From NCBI GenBank assembly GCA_002355495.1, contig AP017424.1, positions 6,761,501 to 6,825,500 of the forward strand: a DNA stretch of 64,000 nucleotides, read 5' to 3'. Positions 26,386 through 34,167 of this stretch are shown here, one piece after another. Numbering within the stretch: the stretch's first letter is position 1; the number at the start of each line of letters is the position of its first letter. Below the pieces are notes generated by a model that saw only the letters and a program-made list of their open reading frames with translations, was not told the DNA's origin and did no database searches. The translations under genes and the position numbers were made by a program. The DNA comes from Streptomyces laurentii. GTDB lineage: Bacteria; Actinomycetota; Actinomycetes; Streptomycetales; Streptomycetaceae.

Positions 26386-27921
26386 GTGGCCCCGATAGCC
26401 GTCCCGCCGGACCCAGCCGCCACCCCCGACGGGCCCACGGGCCGGCCCGGAGTGCGGGAGCGGGCCACGGTCCCGGTACTGGCCTTCGGCGGCATCCTCA
26501 TGGCCGTCATGCAGACGGTCGTCGTTCCGCTGCTGCCCGATCTGCCCCGGCTGACCGGCGCCTCGGCGGGCGCCGTCTCCTGGATGGTGACCGCCACGCT
26601 GCTGGCCGGCGCCGTGCTCACCCCGGTGCTCGGACGCGCCGGCGACATGTACGGAAAGAGGCGCGTCCTGCTGGCCGCGCTCGGGCTGATGACCCTGGGC
26701 TCGGTGCTCTGCGCGCTCTCGTCCGACATCGGCGTACTCATCGCGGCCCGCGCGCTGCAGGGCGCCGCGGCCGCCGTCGTCCCGTTGTCGATCAGCATCC
26801 TGCGCGACGAACTGCCGCCCGAGCGGACCGGATCCGCGGTCGCGCTCATGAGCTCCACCGTCGGCATCGGCGCGGCGCTCGGCCTGCCGCTCGCCGCGCT
26901 CGTCATCCAGTACGCCAGCTGGCACACCATGTTCTGGGCGACCAGCGGCCTCGGCGCGGCCGGCTTCCTGCTCGCCTGGTGGGCGGTCCGCGAGTCGCCC
27001 GTCCGCGCCCCCGGCCGCTTCGACGTCGTCGGCGCGCTGGGCCTGGCCGCCGGACTGGTCACCCTGCTCCTCGGCGTATCGCAAGGCGGTCAGTGGGGGT
27101 GGGGAAGCCCGCGCGTCATCGGCCTGTTCGTGGCCTGCGTGGTGATCCTGGGACTGTGGTGCGTCCAGCAGCTGCGCGTCGAGCGGCCCCTGGTCGACCT
27201 GCGCCTGGCGGCCCGCCCGCGCGTCGCGCTGCCCCACGTCGCCGCGCTGCTGGTCGGCTTCGGCTTCTACGCCAACTCCCTGGTGACGGCCCAGCTCGTC
27301 CAGGCGCCCGAGGCCACCGGCTACGGGCTCGGCCTGTCCATCGTCGGCAGCGGCCTGTGCCTGCTGCCCGGCGGCCTGACCATGCTGCTGTTCTCCCCGC
27401 TGTCGGCCCGTATCTCGGCGTCCCGCGGCCCGCGCGTCACCCTCGCCCTGGGCGCCGCCGTCCTCGCCGTCGGCTACGCCGTGCGCATCGCGGACAGCCG
27501 CGACCTGTGGATGGTCATCGTGGGCGCGTCGATCGTCGCCACCGGTACCTCCCTCGCCTACTCGGCGCTGCCCACCCTGATCCTGGGCGCCGTGCCGGCC
27601 GGGCAGACCGCGTCCGCGAACGGCGTCAACGTCCTGATGCGCACCATCGGCCAGGCCGTGTGCAGCGCCGCCGTCGCCGCGATCCTGGTCCACCACACGA
27701 GCCCCGTCGGCGGCATCCCGCTGCCCACGCTCCACGGCTATCTGCTGGCGTTCGCGATGGCGGGTACGGTCGCCCTGGTGGCCTGTGCCGCCGCCCTCGC
27801 CATCCCCAGGGACCGCGCCCCCGGCGGCGGCCTCCGGACCCGGACCCGGACCCGGACCCGGACCCGGGCCCGCGGCCGTGCGGACGCGGCCGTACGCGAC
27901 GAGGCGCTGGAAGGAGCATGA
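26386..27921 (+). CDS. MFS drug efflux transporter, DHA2 (QacA-like) family
   Basis: The 511-residue protein has about fourteen hydrophobic helices. The motif A loop is GRAGDMYGKRRVLL and motif C is near VGIGAALGLPLAALV. DHA2 pumps expel lipophilic cations, dyes or antibiotics using the proton gradient. GTG 26386 is followed by MAPIAVPPDP. The C-terminal cytoplasmic tail is a run of Arg-Thr dipeptides (RTRTRTRTRTRARG) coded by a CGGACC hexamer repeat at 27836-27870. Its stop overlaps the TetR gene (ATGA), and twin operators lie upstream. Confidence 0.88.
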   Translation: MAPIAVPPDPAATPDGPTGRPGVRERATVPVLAFGGILMAVMQTVVVPLLPDLPRLTGASAGAVSWMVTATLLAGAVLTPVLGRAGDMYGKRRVLLAALGLMTLGSVLCALSSDIGVLIAARALQGAAAAVVPLSISILRDELPPERTGSAVALMSSTVGIGAALGLPLAALVIQYASWHTMFWATSGLGAAGFLLAWWAVRESPVRAPGRFDVVGALGLAAGLVTLLLGVSQGGQWGWGSPRVIGLFVACVVILGLWCVQQLRVERPLVDLRLAARPRVALPHVAALLVGFGFYANSLVTAQLVQAPEATGYGLGLSIVGSGLCLLPGGLTMLLFSPLSARISASRGPRVTLALGAAVLAVGYAVRIADSRDLWMVIVGASIVATGTSLAYSALPTLILGAVPAGQTASANGVNVLMRTIGQAVCSAAVAAILVHHTSPVGGIPLPTLHGYLLAFAMAGTVALVACAAALAIPRDRAPGGGLRTRTRTRTRTRARGRADAAVRDEALEGA

Positions 27922-28553
27922 CCCTCATGACCACCCGATCCGCCACCGCCCCCGCGGGCAAGGCCGGGGAGCCGGGGTCCGGCGACGCCGGGCCGCCCCG
28001 CGGCCCCGCCCGCCGGGACGCCGAGGCGACGAAGGCCGCGATCCTCCGGGCCGTCCGCCACCTCCTCGCCCGGCACGCGCAGGCGGACATCACGCTCAAG
28101 GCGGTCGCGGACCGGGCCGGGGTCAGCGCGCCCCTGATCCTCAAGTACTTCGGCAACAAGGACACGCTCTTCGCCCAGGTCATGTCCTTCGAGGAGGACG
28201 CCGCGGCGCTGCTGGACGCCCCGCTCGCGGACCTCGGCCGGCACATGGTCCGCCACGTCCTGGTGAGCCAGACCGAGCAGGGCGCCGACCCCGTCCTGCG
28301 GATCGTGTTCGCGCCGCTGCACGGCGAACAGGGCGACATCCTGCGCACCAACTTCCGTACGCAGGTCGTGGACCGCCTCGCCGGCCGGCTGGGCGGCCCG
28401 GACGCGGGCCTGCGCGCGGAGCTCGCGGTGGGCGCCCTGCTGGGCCTGGGCGTGATGTTCGGCATCGCGCGCGGCGCCGAGGTACGGGCCGCGGACATCG
28501 ACGACCTCGTCGCCCGCTACGGCCCCCTCGTCCAGGCGCAGCTGACGCCCTGA
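27918..28553 (+). CDS. TetR-family repressor of the efflux pump
   Basis: The 211-residue protein has an N-terminal disordered segment (about 1-35), then the TetR helix-turn-helix: EATKAAILRAVRHLL, ITLKAVADRAGVSAPLILKYF, NKDTLF. A C-terminal ligand domain follows. It is coupled to the pump gene by ATGA overlap. The two GTGAAT/ATTCAC palindromes upstream of the pump fit dimeric TetR binding, so it presumably represses its own operon until a substrate is present. Confidence 0.85.
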   Translation: MTLMTTRSATAPAGKAGEPGSGDAGPPRGPARRDAEATKAAILRAVRHLLARHAQADITLKAVADRAGVSAPLILKYFGNKDTLFAQVMSFEEDAAALLDAPLADLGRHMVRHVLVSQTEQGADPVLRIVFAPLHGEQGDILRTNFRTQVVDRLAGRLGGPDAGLRAELAVGALLGLGVMFGIARGAEVRAADIDDLVARYGPLVQAQLTP

Positions 28554-28578
28554 GCCGGGCCACGGGGCGCTGGTGCCG

Positions 28579-29436
28579 TCACTCGGACGGCACCAGGGCC
28601 ACCGGCGGCCGGGCGTGGTGCAGCACGGCGTGGGCCGTGCTGCCGATACGTCCGCCCCACGGCGAGCGACGCGTGCGGCGGCCGATCACCACGAGCGCGG
28701 CGTGTTCGGCGGCCCGGATCAGCGCCGGCCCGGCCGAACCGGCGACCACCCGGCCGGTGGTCGTCACCTCGGCGTCGTACTTCGCCCGCCAGGGGTCGAT
28801 CAGCTCGTCGAGCGCGCGCCCGATCGCGGGGCTGACGGAGTAGCGGAGGTCGGGCGCCATGGCGGGCCCGGGCGTCGCGAACGGCGGCAGCCGCTGCGCG
28901 TACACGATCTCCAGCCGGGCGCCGCGCCGCGCCGCCGCGTCGAAGGCGAATTCCAGGACGTCGTGGTCCGGCCGGTGCGGGTCGACGCCCGCCACGACCG
29001 TGTTCCCGGGCGGTGAGCCGCCGTCCGGCCGTACGAGGACGACGGGGCGTTCGGCCAGGCCGGCGACGGCCGTCCCGACCGAGCCCACGACATACCCGGA
29101 CGCCCGGCCCAGCGCGCGCGAGCCGAGCACCAGCAGAGTGGCGTCCTCGCTCTCGGCGACGAGGCCCGGTACCGGATCGGCGGGCAGGAGGCGGGTGGTC
29201 ACCGGCAGGCCGTGATGGCGTTCGCGCAGGACGGTGGCCGTACGGGCGAGCAGGTCGCGCGCCCACTCCTCGACGGGTCCGCGGGCGACGCACGGCGTCA
29301 CGGCCTCCGGCGACGGCTCGCACACGTGCACGAGCCGCACCCCGGTCCCGCGCAGTTCCGCCTCGTCCGCCGCCCACCGCGCGGCGGCGTCCGCCTGCTC
29401 CGTACCGTCCAGGCCGACCACGATGCTCCGCGTCAT
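28579..29436 (-). CDS. Universal stress protein, tandem UspA domains
   Basis: The 285-residue protein consists of two UspA domains (1-140 and about 145-285). Each has the ATP-binding loop: VVGLDGTEQ with GSRALGRASGYVVGSVGTAV in the first, VAGVDPHRPD with GRRTRRSPWGGRIGSTAHAV in the second. Tandem USPs of this size are typical members of the DosR/OsdR regulons of actinobacteria. It is divergent from another USP gene, and a doubled CCGAACGG motif lies 90-110 bases upstream. Exact function is unknown; nucleotide-binding stress sensing is inferred from family. Confidence 0.88.
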   Translation of the reverse strand: MTRSIVVGLDGTEQADAAARWAADEAELRGTGVRLVHVCEPSPEAVTPCVARGPVEEWARDLLARTATVLRERHHGLPVTTRLLPADPVPGLVAESEDATLLVLGSRALGRASGYVVGSVGTAVAGLAERPVVLVRPDGGSPPGNTVVAGVDPHRPDHDVLEFAFDAAARRGARLEIVYAQRLPPFATPGPAMAPDLRYSVSPAIGRALDELIDPWRAKYDAEVTTTGRVVAGSAGPALIRAAEHAALVVIGRRTRRSPWGGRIGSTAHAVLHHARPPVALVPSE

Positions 29437-29525
29437 GACCGGTCACCTCCTCGTGGCCGGAGCGGTACGCGCCGTACCGGCTCCCGCACCCTTCGAGCCT
29501 GTCCCCGGCGACGGCCCGGTGACAA

Positions 29526-29547
29526 GGGCCGAACGGGGGCCGAACGG
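29526..29547. promoter_or_regulatory. Candidate OsdR/DosR-like box, tandem copy
   Basis: GGGCCGAACGG occurs twice head to tail (29526-29536 and 29537-29547) between divergent USP genes. The same core recurs upstream of other genes of this island (31327, 35559, 37176, 38412). The link to the DosR-like regulator at 44157 is inference. Confidence 0.45.
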
Positions 29548-29733
29548 GGTCGGAAAGGGACGGAAGGGGAACCAGGCAGCCCTGGCGAGGGTCCCCGGCC
29601 GGTGCTTTTCTGAAAGGGAGGAGGGGCCTGCGGGACGCGGAGAAGCGGCTTCGGGCCGCGCACCGCGCGATCAGGATCCGCGAGAAGCGGATGGGCCCCT
29701 CCTCCCGGAACGACACGCAAGGCGGTGGGCAGG

Positions 29734-30654
29734 ATGGAACGTCCCGTGGTGGCGGGAGTCGACGGATCCGAGACCGGGCTCGCGGCCCTGGACTGGGCCG
29801 TGGACGAGGCCGAACGGTACGCGCTGCCGCTGCGGATCGTCCACGCCTCGCTCTGGGAGCGGTACGAGGGAGTGGAGACCGACCCGGCCGCGGACCGGCC
29901 CACCGGCCAGGACGAGGCCGAGGACATCGTCGCCGCCGCGGCCGAACACGCCCGGCTCCGCGCCCCCGGCGTCGCGGTCACCACCGCGGTCCTGCCCGAC
30001 GACCCGGCCGGCGCGCTGCTCCGGGAGGCGGAGGAAGCCGCCCTCGTGGTCGTGGGCAACCGGGGGCGCGGCGAGTTCACCGGTCTGCTGCTCGGCTCCG
30101 TGAGCCTGGTGGTGGCCGCGCGGTCCTCCTGTCCGGTCGTCGTGGTCCGCGGCGACCGCTACACCCGGGACGCCGGGCACGGGCGGGTCCTGCTCGGGAT
30201 CGGCGCGTATGACGTGGACTCCCCGGCCGTACGCTTCGCCTTCCGCGAGGCGGCCCTGCGCGACGCGGAACTCGACGTGGTCTGCGCCTGGCGGCGGCCG
30301 TCGCCCCGGCACACCGGCCATCCGCTCCTCACCGGCGAGGCCGGCGGCGGAGACGAACGCGGGGCGTCCGATCTGCTCGACAAGGCACTGGACGCGCTCG
30401 TGCGCGAGCACCCCCGGGTAGCGGTGCGCCGCGTCACGGTGGAAGGCGCCCCCCACCGGGTGCTGGTCCAGCGCTCCGCCGCCGCCGACCTGCTGGTCGT
30501 GGGCGCGCGCCGCCGCGACGCGCTCGTCGGCCTGGAACTCGGCCGGGTCGCCCACCGCGCCCTGCACCACGCCGAATGCCCGGTCGCCATCGTCCCGCAG
30601 TACCCGCCGCGGGGTCAGGAAGAACCGGAGGACGCGGAGGACACGGAGGGCTAG
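29734..30654 (+). CDS. Universal stress protein, tandem UspA domains
   Basis: The 306-residue protein has two UspA domains: VAGVDGSETG with GNRGRGEFTGLLLGSVSLVV, and LLGIGAYDVDSP with GARRRDALVGLELGRVAHRAL. The C-terminal tail is acidic (EEPEDAEDTEG). ATG 29734 fits AAGGCGG at eight bases; GTG 29725 lies too close to it. It precedes hsp20 by 52 bases of purine-rich repeat DNA and is probably co-transcribed with it. Together with the divergent USP it flanks a doubled candidate operator. Confidence 0.87.
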   Translation: MERPVVAGVDGSETGLAALDWAVDEAERYALPLRIVHASLWERYEGVETDPAADRPTGQDEAEDIVAAAAEHARLRAPGVAVTTAVLPDDPAGALLREAEEAALVVVGNRGRGEFTGLLLGSVSLVVAARSSCPVVVVRGDRYTRDAGHGRVLLGIGAYDVDSPAVRFAFREAALRDAELDVVCAWRRPSPRHTGHPLLTGEAGGGDERGASDLLDKALDALVREHPRVAVRRVTVEGAPHRVLVQRSAAADLLVVGARRRDALVGLELGRVAHRALHHAECPVAIVPQYPPRGQEEPEDAEDTEG

Positions 30655-30700
30655 GAGAGGGCGGAGGGCCAGGAGGGCGCGGAGGGCCAGGAGAGGAGAG
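30655..30700 (+). repeat. Purine-rich direct repeat before hsp20
   Basis: GCGGAGGGCCAGGAG occurs twice (about 30660 and 30680) in a strand of nearly only G and A. It may slow or terminate transcription between the USP and Hsp20 genes, or merely be a slippage product. Confidence 0.5.
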
Positions 30701-30706
30701 AGAACG

Positions 30707-31165
30707 ATGAGCGGACGCAAGATCGAACGCAGGCACATGTCCTTCCCGGACTTCGAGGACTGGTTCGGCCACTCGTTCCCGGGCCTTCCCGGCTGGCACC
30801 CCGCCACGGCGCCCCACTCGATCCCGGTGGAGATGTCCACCGGAGACGGCGCGTACGTGCTGCGCGCCGAACTGCCCGGGGTGGACCCCGACCGCGACCT
30901 CAGCATCACCGCCGACGGCGACCTCCTGACCGTGCGCGCCGAGCACGTGGAGAGCACGGAGGACAAGGACCACTCCGAGTTCCGCTACGGATCCTTCCGC
31001 CGGACCGTACGCCTTCCGGTGCCCATCCCCGCCGACGGTGTCGACGCCTCGTACACGAACGGCATCCTCACCATCCGCGTCCCGATGCCCGACGAGAGCA
31101 CCAGCACCGCGCGCACCATCCCGGTCAGACGGGCGGACGGCGGCGGCGCGTCCGAGGCGTCGTAG
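30707..31165 (+). CDS. Hsp20/alpha-crystallin small heat shock protein
   Basis: The 152-residue chaperone has an N-terminal arm (FPDFEDWFGHSFPGLPGW) and an alpha-crystallin domain (about 38-135) with AYVLRAELPGVDPDRDLSI, EFRYGSFRRTVRLP and SYTNGILTIRVP. The final I-x-V-like anchor is RTIPVRR. It prevents aggregation of unfolded proteins. GAGGAGAG provides the ribosome binding site. In Mycobacterium the homologue Acr/HspX is a key DosR target, which fits the neighbours here. Confidence 0.9.
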   Translation: MSGRKIERRHMSFPDFEDWFGHSFPGLPGWHPATAPHSIPVEMSTGDGAYVLRAELPGVDPDRDLSITADGDLLTVRAEHVESTEDKDHSEFRYGSFRRTVRLPVPIPADGVDASYTNGILTIRVPMPDESTSTARTIPVRRADGGGASEAS

Positions 31166-31191
31166 GCGTTCCAGGCGTATTGACTGCACCC

Positions 31192-31229
31192 GCATGATCG
31201 AGGGTCTGCCGCAGGCATGATCGAGGGCC
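31192..31229 (+). repeat. Direct repeat after hsp20
   Basis: GCATGATCGAGGG is present at 31192-31204 and 31216-31228. It is followed by a weak GGGCCCG/CGGGCCC stem (31225-31253) that may end the hsp20 transcript. The rest of 31166-31407 contains the promoter region of the peptide gene. Confidence 0.5.
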
Positions 31230-31326
31230 CGTCGTGGGGGTGGACGCGGGCCCGCCGCGCAGTGCGCGGATTCAGGTCGGGCGATCCCATTGAGCCACCC
31301 ACGTCCGTACTCTAACCTCTCGTTCA

Positions 31327-31340
31327 TCGAACGGCCGTTC
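31327..31340. promoter_or_regulatory. Palindrome upstream of the peptide gene
   Basis: TCGAACGGCCGTTC contains the perfect 12-base palindrome GAACGGCCGTTC and shares TCGAACGG with the candidate OsdR boxes elsewhere in the island. It lies 68-81 bases before the peptide start. Confidence 0.4.
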
Positions 31341-31407
31341 TGGCCGGGAGTGCACCACCTGGAGCCCAGCAACCCCCTGTCGGGGCGCGAGAAGAGGGAG
31401 ATCCATC

Positions 31408-31476
31408 ATGGTCAAGCACTACATCAAGTACGCCTTCAGCACGCTCACCGCGGCGATGTTCGCCAGCATGGTCTGA
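31408..31476 (+). CDS. Putative 22-residue peptide gene
   Basis: A tiny ORF has an excellent ribosome binding site (GAGGGAG, seven bases before ATG). It encodes a 22-residue peptide: a basic, aromatic head MVKHYIKYAF, then a small-residue, Met-rich hydrophobic tail STLTAAMF and ASMV. All codons are Streptomyces-typical (third positions GC). A perfect 14-base hairpin follows 13 bases after the stop, and an adenylating enzyme and a GxGD membrane protease follow in the same direction. The length and amphipathic character suit a precursor or signal peptide inserting into the membrane. No known peptide family is recognised, and expression is unproven. Confidence 0.6.
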   Translation: MVKHYIKYAFSTLTAAMFASMV

Positions 31477-31489
31477 CGACCGGCCCCGG

Positions 31490-31520
31490 CCTGGACCGGG
31501 AATCGGATTCCCGGTCCAGG
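31490..31520 (+). terminator. Perfect hairpin between peptide and ligase genes
   Basis: CCTGGACCGGGAAT and ATTCCCGGTCCAGG form a 14-base perfect stem with a three-base loop. There is no T-run, so it may be a partial terminator or an mRNA stabiliser that makes the peptide message more abundant than the downstream enzymes. Confidence 0.7.
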
Positions 31521-31535
31521 AGCCAGGAGGCGTAC

Positions 31536-33002
31536 GTGTTCGGCACTGCTTTCAGACAACTGCGGTACAGCACGGCGATCCTGCGCAACCGCCGGATCCG
31601 GCCACAGGACCTCGAACGGATCGCCCGCGATCTGCTGGAGACCCTGGCGGAGTTCGGCGAGCCGGGGGAGGACTCGGTCCTGCTGCCCGGGCAGTCCGGG
31701 GCGGTCGACCCCGACGTACGCCGCACGGTCACCGCGCGCAGTCTGCGGGCCACCGCCCGCGCGGCCGTCCGGCACACCCCCTACTACCGGCGAGCCTTCC
31801 AGGACCTGGGCCTCGACCCCGACGGGCTCACCCCGGAGACCTGGGAACAGGTGCCGGTCACCCCCAAGTCCGCCCTGCGCGGCCTGCCCGCCGCCTTCGT
31901 CTCCGCCGCGTCGGCCCCCGCGCTGATGGCGCTCACCACGGGGACCAGCGGGACGCCGACCACCGTCTGGTACTCGCGGGCCGAGGTGGAGATCATGGTC
32001 GCCATGAGCACCGTCTCCGCCGTGCTCGGCATGGGACTGCGGCCCCGGCACAGCATGGCCTACGCGGGCTGCTCCCGGGCGACCCTGCCGCTGCTCAACG
32101 TGGAGGAGTCGGTGACCCGGATCGGCGCGGCGTTCGTACCGATCGGCACCGTCGACCCGGCGGTGGCGCTCGACCGGCTCGCGACCCCGCTCGGACTGCG
32201 CGGCAAGGCCCCGCAGATCACCCACCTCACCGTCTCGGCGTCCTATCTGTCCGCCCTGGTCGAGGAGGCGGAACGGCACGACTGGCAGCCGTCGGACTTC
32301 GGCCTCGACTCGGTCGGCGTCGGCGGCGAGGTGCTCTCCGAACCGCTGCGGAAGCGGGCGGAGGCGGCCTTCGGGGCCCGGATCACGACCTCGTACATGA
32401 TGACGGAGACGGTGCCGTCCGGCGGCACCCCCTGCGGCGCGGGACATCTGCACCACACCACCGAGTTCGGGCATCTGGAGGTGCTCGACCCCGAGACGCA
32501 CGAGCCCACACCGCCCGGCGGGGTGGGCGTCATCGTCCAGACGCCGTACGTCCCGTACCGGGACTGCACCCTGCTGCTGCGCTACGACACGGGCGACCTG
32601 GTCCGGCGGCCCGCGACCACGCCGGAGTGCGAACTCGCCCACATGCCCGCGACCTCGCTCATCCTTGGCCGCTGGTCCGGCCCGTCCAGCCGGGCGGTGA
32701 CCACCCGGTCGCTGCTCGACCTGCTGGAGGCGGAACAGGACGTACCGCTGCCCGCCCGCTACGCCCTGGAGGAACGGCCCGGGGGGCCGCTGCTCCACGT
32801 CCTGACCCGCCGCCGGGCCGATGCCGGGCTGCTGGGAAGGCTGGAGGACCGGGCCACCGCCGCCGGCCTGGCGCTGGCCGGCATAGCGCTCCACGACGAC
32901 CCGGCCGGAATGCCGCCCACCGGCCCGGTCCGCGCCGACCTGCGCGAGCACACCTTCGAATCGGCCCGCCCGGCCACCGCACCCCTCGGGAGCCCGGCAT
33001 GA
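31536..33002 (+). CDS. PaaK-like adenylate-forming enzyme
   Basis: The 488-residue member of the ANL superfamily resembles phenylacetate-CoA ligases and coenzyme F390 synthetases. The phosphate-binding loop is LTTGTSGTPTTVWYS (about 126-140), the adenine/acyl motif is SYMMTET and the ribose-binding motif is LLLRYDTGDLV. The N-terminus has the HTPYYRRAF element typical of PaaK proteins. The start is GTG 31536, seven bases after AGGAGG; the longer open frame upstream would swallow the peptide gene and hairpin. It activates a carboxylate as AMP ester. The C-terminal domain seems short, so a CoA-independent transfer is possible. It overlaps the protease gene (ATGA). The substrate is unknown; the peptide is a candidate. 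Confidence 0.75.
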   Translation: MFGTAFRQLRYSTAILRNRRIRPQDLERIARDLLETLAEFGEPGEDSVLLPGQSGAVDPDVRRTVTARSLRATARAAVRHTPYYRRAFQDLGLDPDGLTPETWEQVPVTPKSALRGLPAAFVSAASAPALMALTTGTSGTPTTVWYSRAEVEIMVAMSTVSAVLGMGLRPRHSMAYAGCSRATLPLLNVEESVTRIGAAFVPIGTVDPAVALDRLATPLGLRGKAPQITHLTVSASYLSALVEEAERHDWQPSDFGLDSVGVGGEVLSEPLRKRAEAAFGARITTSYMMTETVPSGGTPCGAGHLHHTTEFGHLEVLDPETHEPTPPGGVGVIVQTPYVPYRDCTLLLRYDTGDLVRRPATTPECELAHMPATSLILGRWSGPSSRAVTTRSLLDLLEAEQDVPLPARYALEERPGGPLLHVLTRRRADAGLLGRLEDRATAAGLALAGIALHDDPAGMPPTGPVRADLREHTFESARPATAPLGSPA

Positions 33003-34030
33003 GCACCACGGCCCTGCTCGGCCTCAACGGCTGCGTCCTCGCGGCCATGGCGGCGGGCGCCGCGTACTTCCACCGGGTGCGGATGCCCCGGCCCCCGGTG
33101 GGACGGTACGAACTGCCCGACGTCGCCGTGATGTACGTCGTGGTGGTGGCGGCTCCGCTGCTCTACCTGGTCCTGCCGCGCGCCGCCGTGGCGACCGTGT
33201 TCGGCCTGGTGCTCTGCGCGGCGCTGCAGTTCACCCTCGCTCCGCTGACCGGAGCCGGCCGGGCCTGGGCGATCGCGGCGGCCGCGGTCGCCGCCACCAC
33301 CGTGACGGCCCTGCTCGGCCGCCCGCTCGCCGTGATGGTGCTCACCGACCTGCTGCTCGTGACGGCGGTGGCGGGGGTCGCCACCATGTGGGCGCAGAGC
33401 GGGATGCGGTCCGCCCACGCGGCGTGGTTCGCGGGCGCGCTCGCCTGCTACGACCTGGTGGCCACCGGGCTCACGTCGGTCATGGACCGGTTCGCCGCCC
33501 AGGTCATGGGGCTGCCGTTCGCCCCGCTGCTCGCGGTGACGCGGGGCGAGCCGCCGGTGGCGCTGGGCCTCGGCGACCTGCTGCTCCTGGTGCTGTTCCC
33601 GCTGACGGCGGTCAAGGCGTTCGGGCGGGCCGCCGGCGTTCTCGCGGCAGCGGTCGGGCTCGCGGTGTCCGGCGTGGTCAGCGTGCTCTTCGCCCAGGGC
33701 GTCCTGACCGGCGCCTTCCCGCTCCTGACGGCGCTGGGGCCGCTGATCGTCCTGCAGCACCTGGTGTGGACGCGGGTGCGGGGCGGTGAGCGCACCACCG
33801 CCGAATGGAGGGCGGGCCGGGCGCGGCCGACGCCGCCCGCGGCGTGCGCGGAGCCCGACCTCGTGATCCTCCGGGCCCTCCGGCCGACCGCTCCGGCGGA
33901 CCCTGTCGACGGCGTGTGGCTGGCCGTGGCGGACGGCCGGGTGGTGGGCGCAGGAGCGTCTCCGGGCCGGGCCCGCAGGGACGCCCGGATCCGCGGCTGC
34001 GACTCCGTACCCGTGATCCGCCGGGCGTAG
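32999..34030 (+). CDS. Polytopic membrane protein with YD/GLGD motifs (presenilin-like protease candidate)
   Basis: The 343-residue protein has about nine hydrophobic helices in residues 5-255. Two aspartates sit in helices as in GxGD intramembrane proteases: Y151-D152 in ALACYDLVATGL and D193 in ALGLGDLLLLVLFP. A proline-leucine pair (GPL, 247-249) near the last helix could stand for the PAL motif. The soluble C-terminal segment (about 285-343, VDGVWLAVADGRVVGAGAS ... SVPVIRRA) resembles a small DUF5678-like domain. It is coupled to the ligase by ATGA. Intramembrane cleavage of the hydrophobic 22-residue peptide is a reasonable hypothesis, not shown. It could equally be an inactive relative. 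Confidence 0.6.
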   Translation: MSTTALLGLNGCVLAAMAAGAAYFHRVRMPRPPVGRYELPDVAVMYVVVVAAPLLYLVLPRAAVATVFGLVLCAALQFTLAPLTGAGRAWAIAAAAVAATTVTALLGRPLAVMVLTDLLLVTAVAGVATMWAQSGMRSAHAAWFAGALACYDLVATGLTSVMDRFAAQVMGLPFAPLLAVTRGEPPVALGLGDLLLLVLFPLTAVKAFGRAAGVLAAAVGLAVSGVVSVLFAQGVLTGAFPLLTALGPLIVLQHLVWTRVRGGERTTAEWRAGRARPTPPAACAEPDLVILRALRPTAPADPVDGVWLAVADGRVVGAGASPGRARRDARIRGCDSVPVIRRA

Positions 34031-34076
34031 CGCCCGACCCGGATCCCTCTCCCTGGCCTGACGTGCTCCGAAGGAC

Positions 34077-34090
34077 GGGCCTTGGGCCCC
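34077..34090. promoter_or_regulatory. Candidate palindromic site before the phosphatase
   Basis: GGGCCTTGGGCCCC, a near palindrome, lies 78-91 bases upstream of the histidine phosphatase. It has the GGGCC/GGCCC arms of the other island motifs but a different centre. The gap 34031-34167 holds nothing else. Confidence 0.3.
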
Positions 34091-34167
34091 CGCCGCGTTC
34101 CGCGGCATCGTGGGGCGGGGGGGAAACGCGGTTCACAGGACCGTGTGTCCGGATAGCGTGCTCCGCC

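Noticed and set aside
31290..31535. N-terminal extension of the PaaK-like gene
   Set aside because: This frame would read through the peptide gene and the hairpin. The GTG at 31536 has a perfect AGGAGG at normal spacing, so the extension is not coding.
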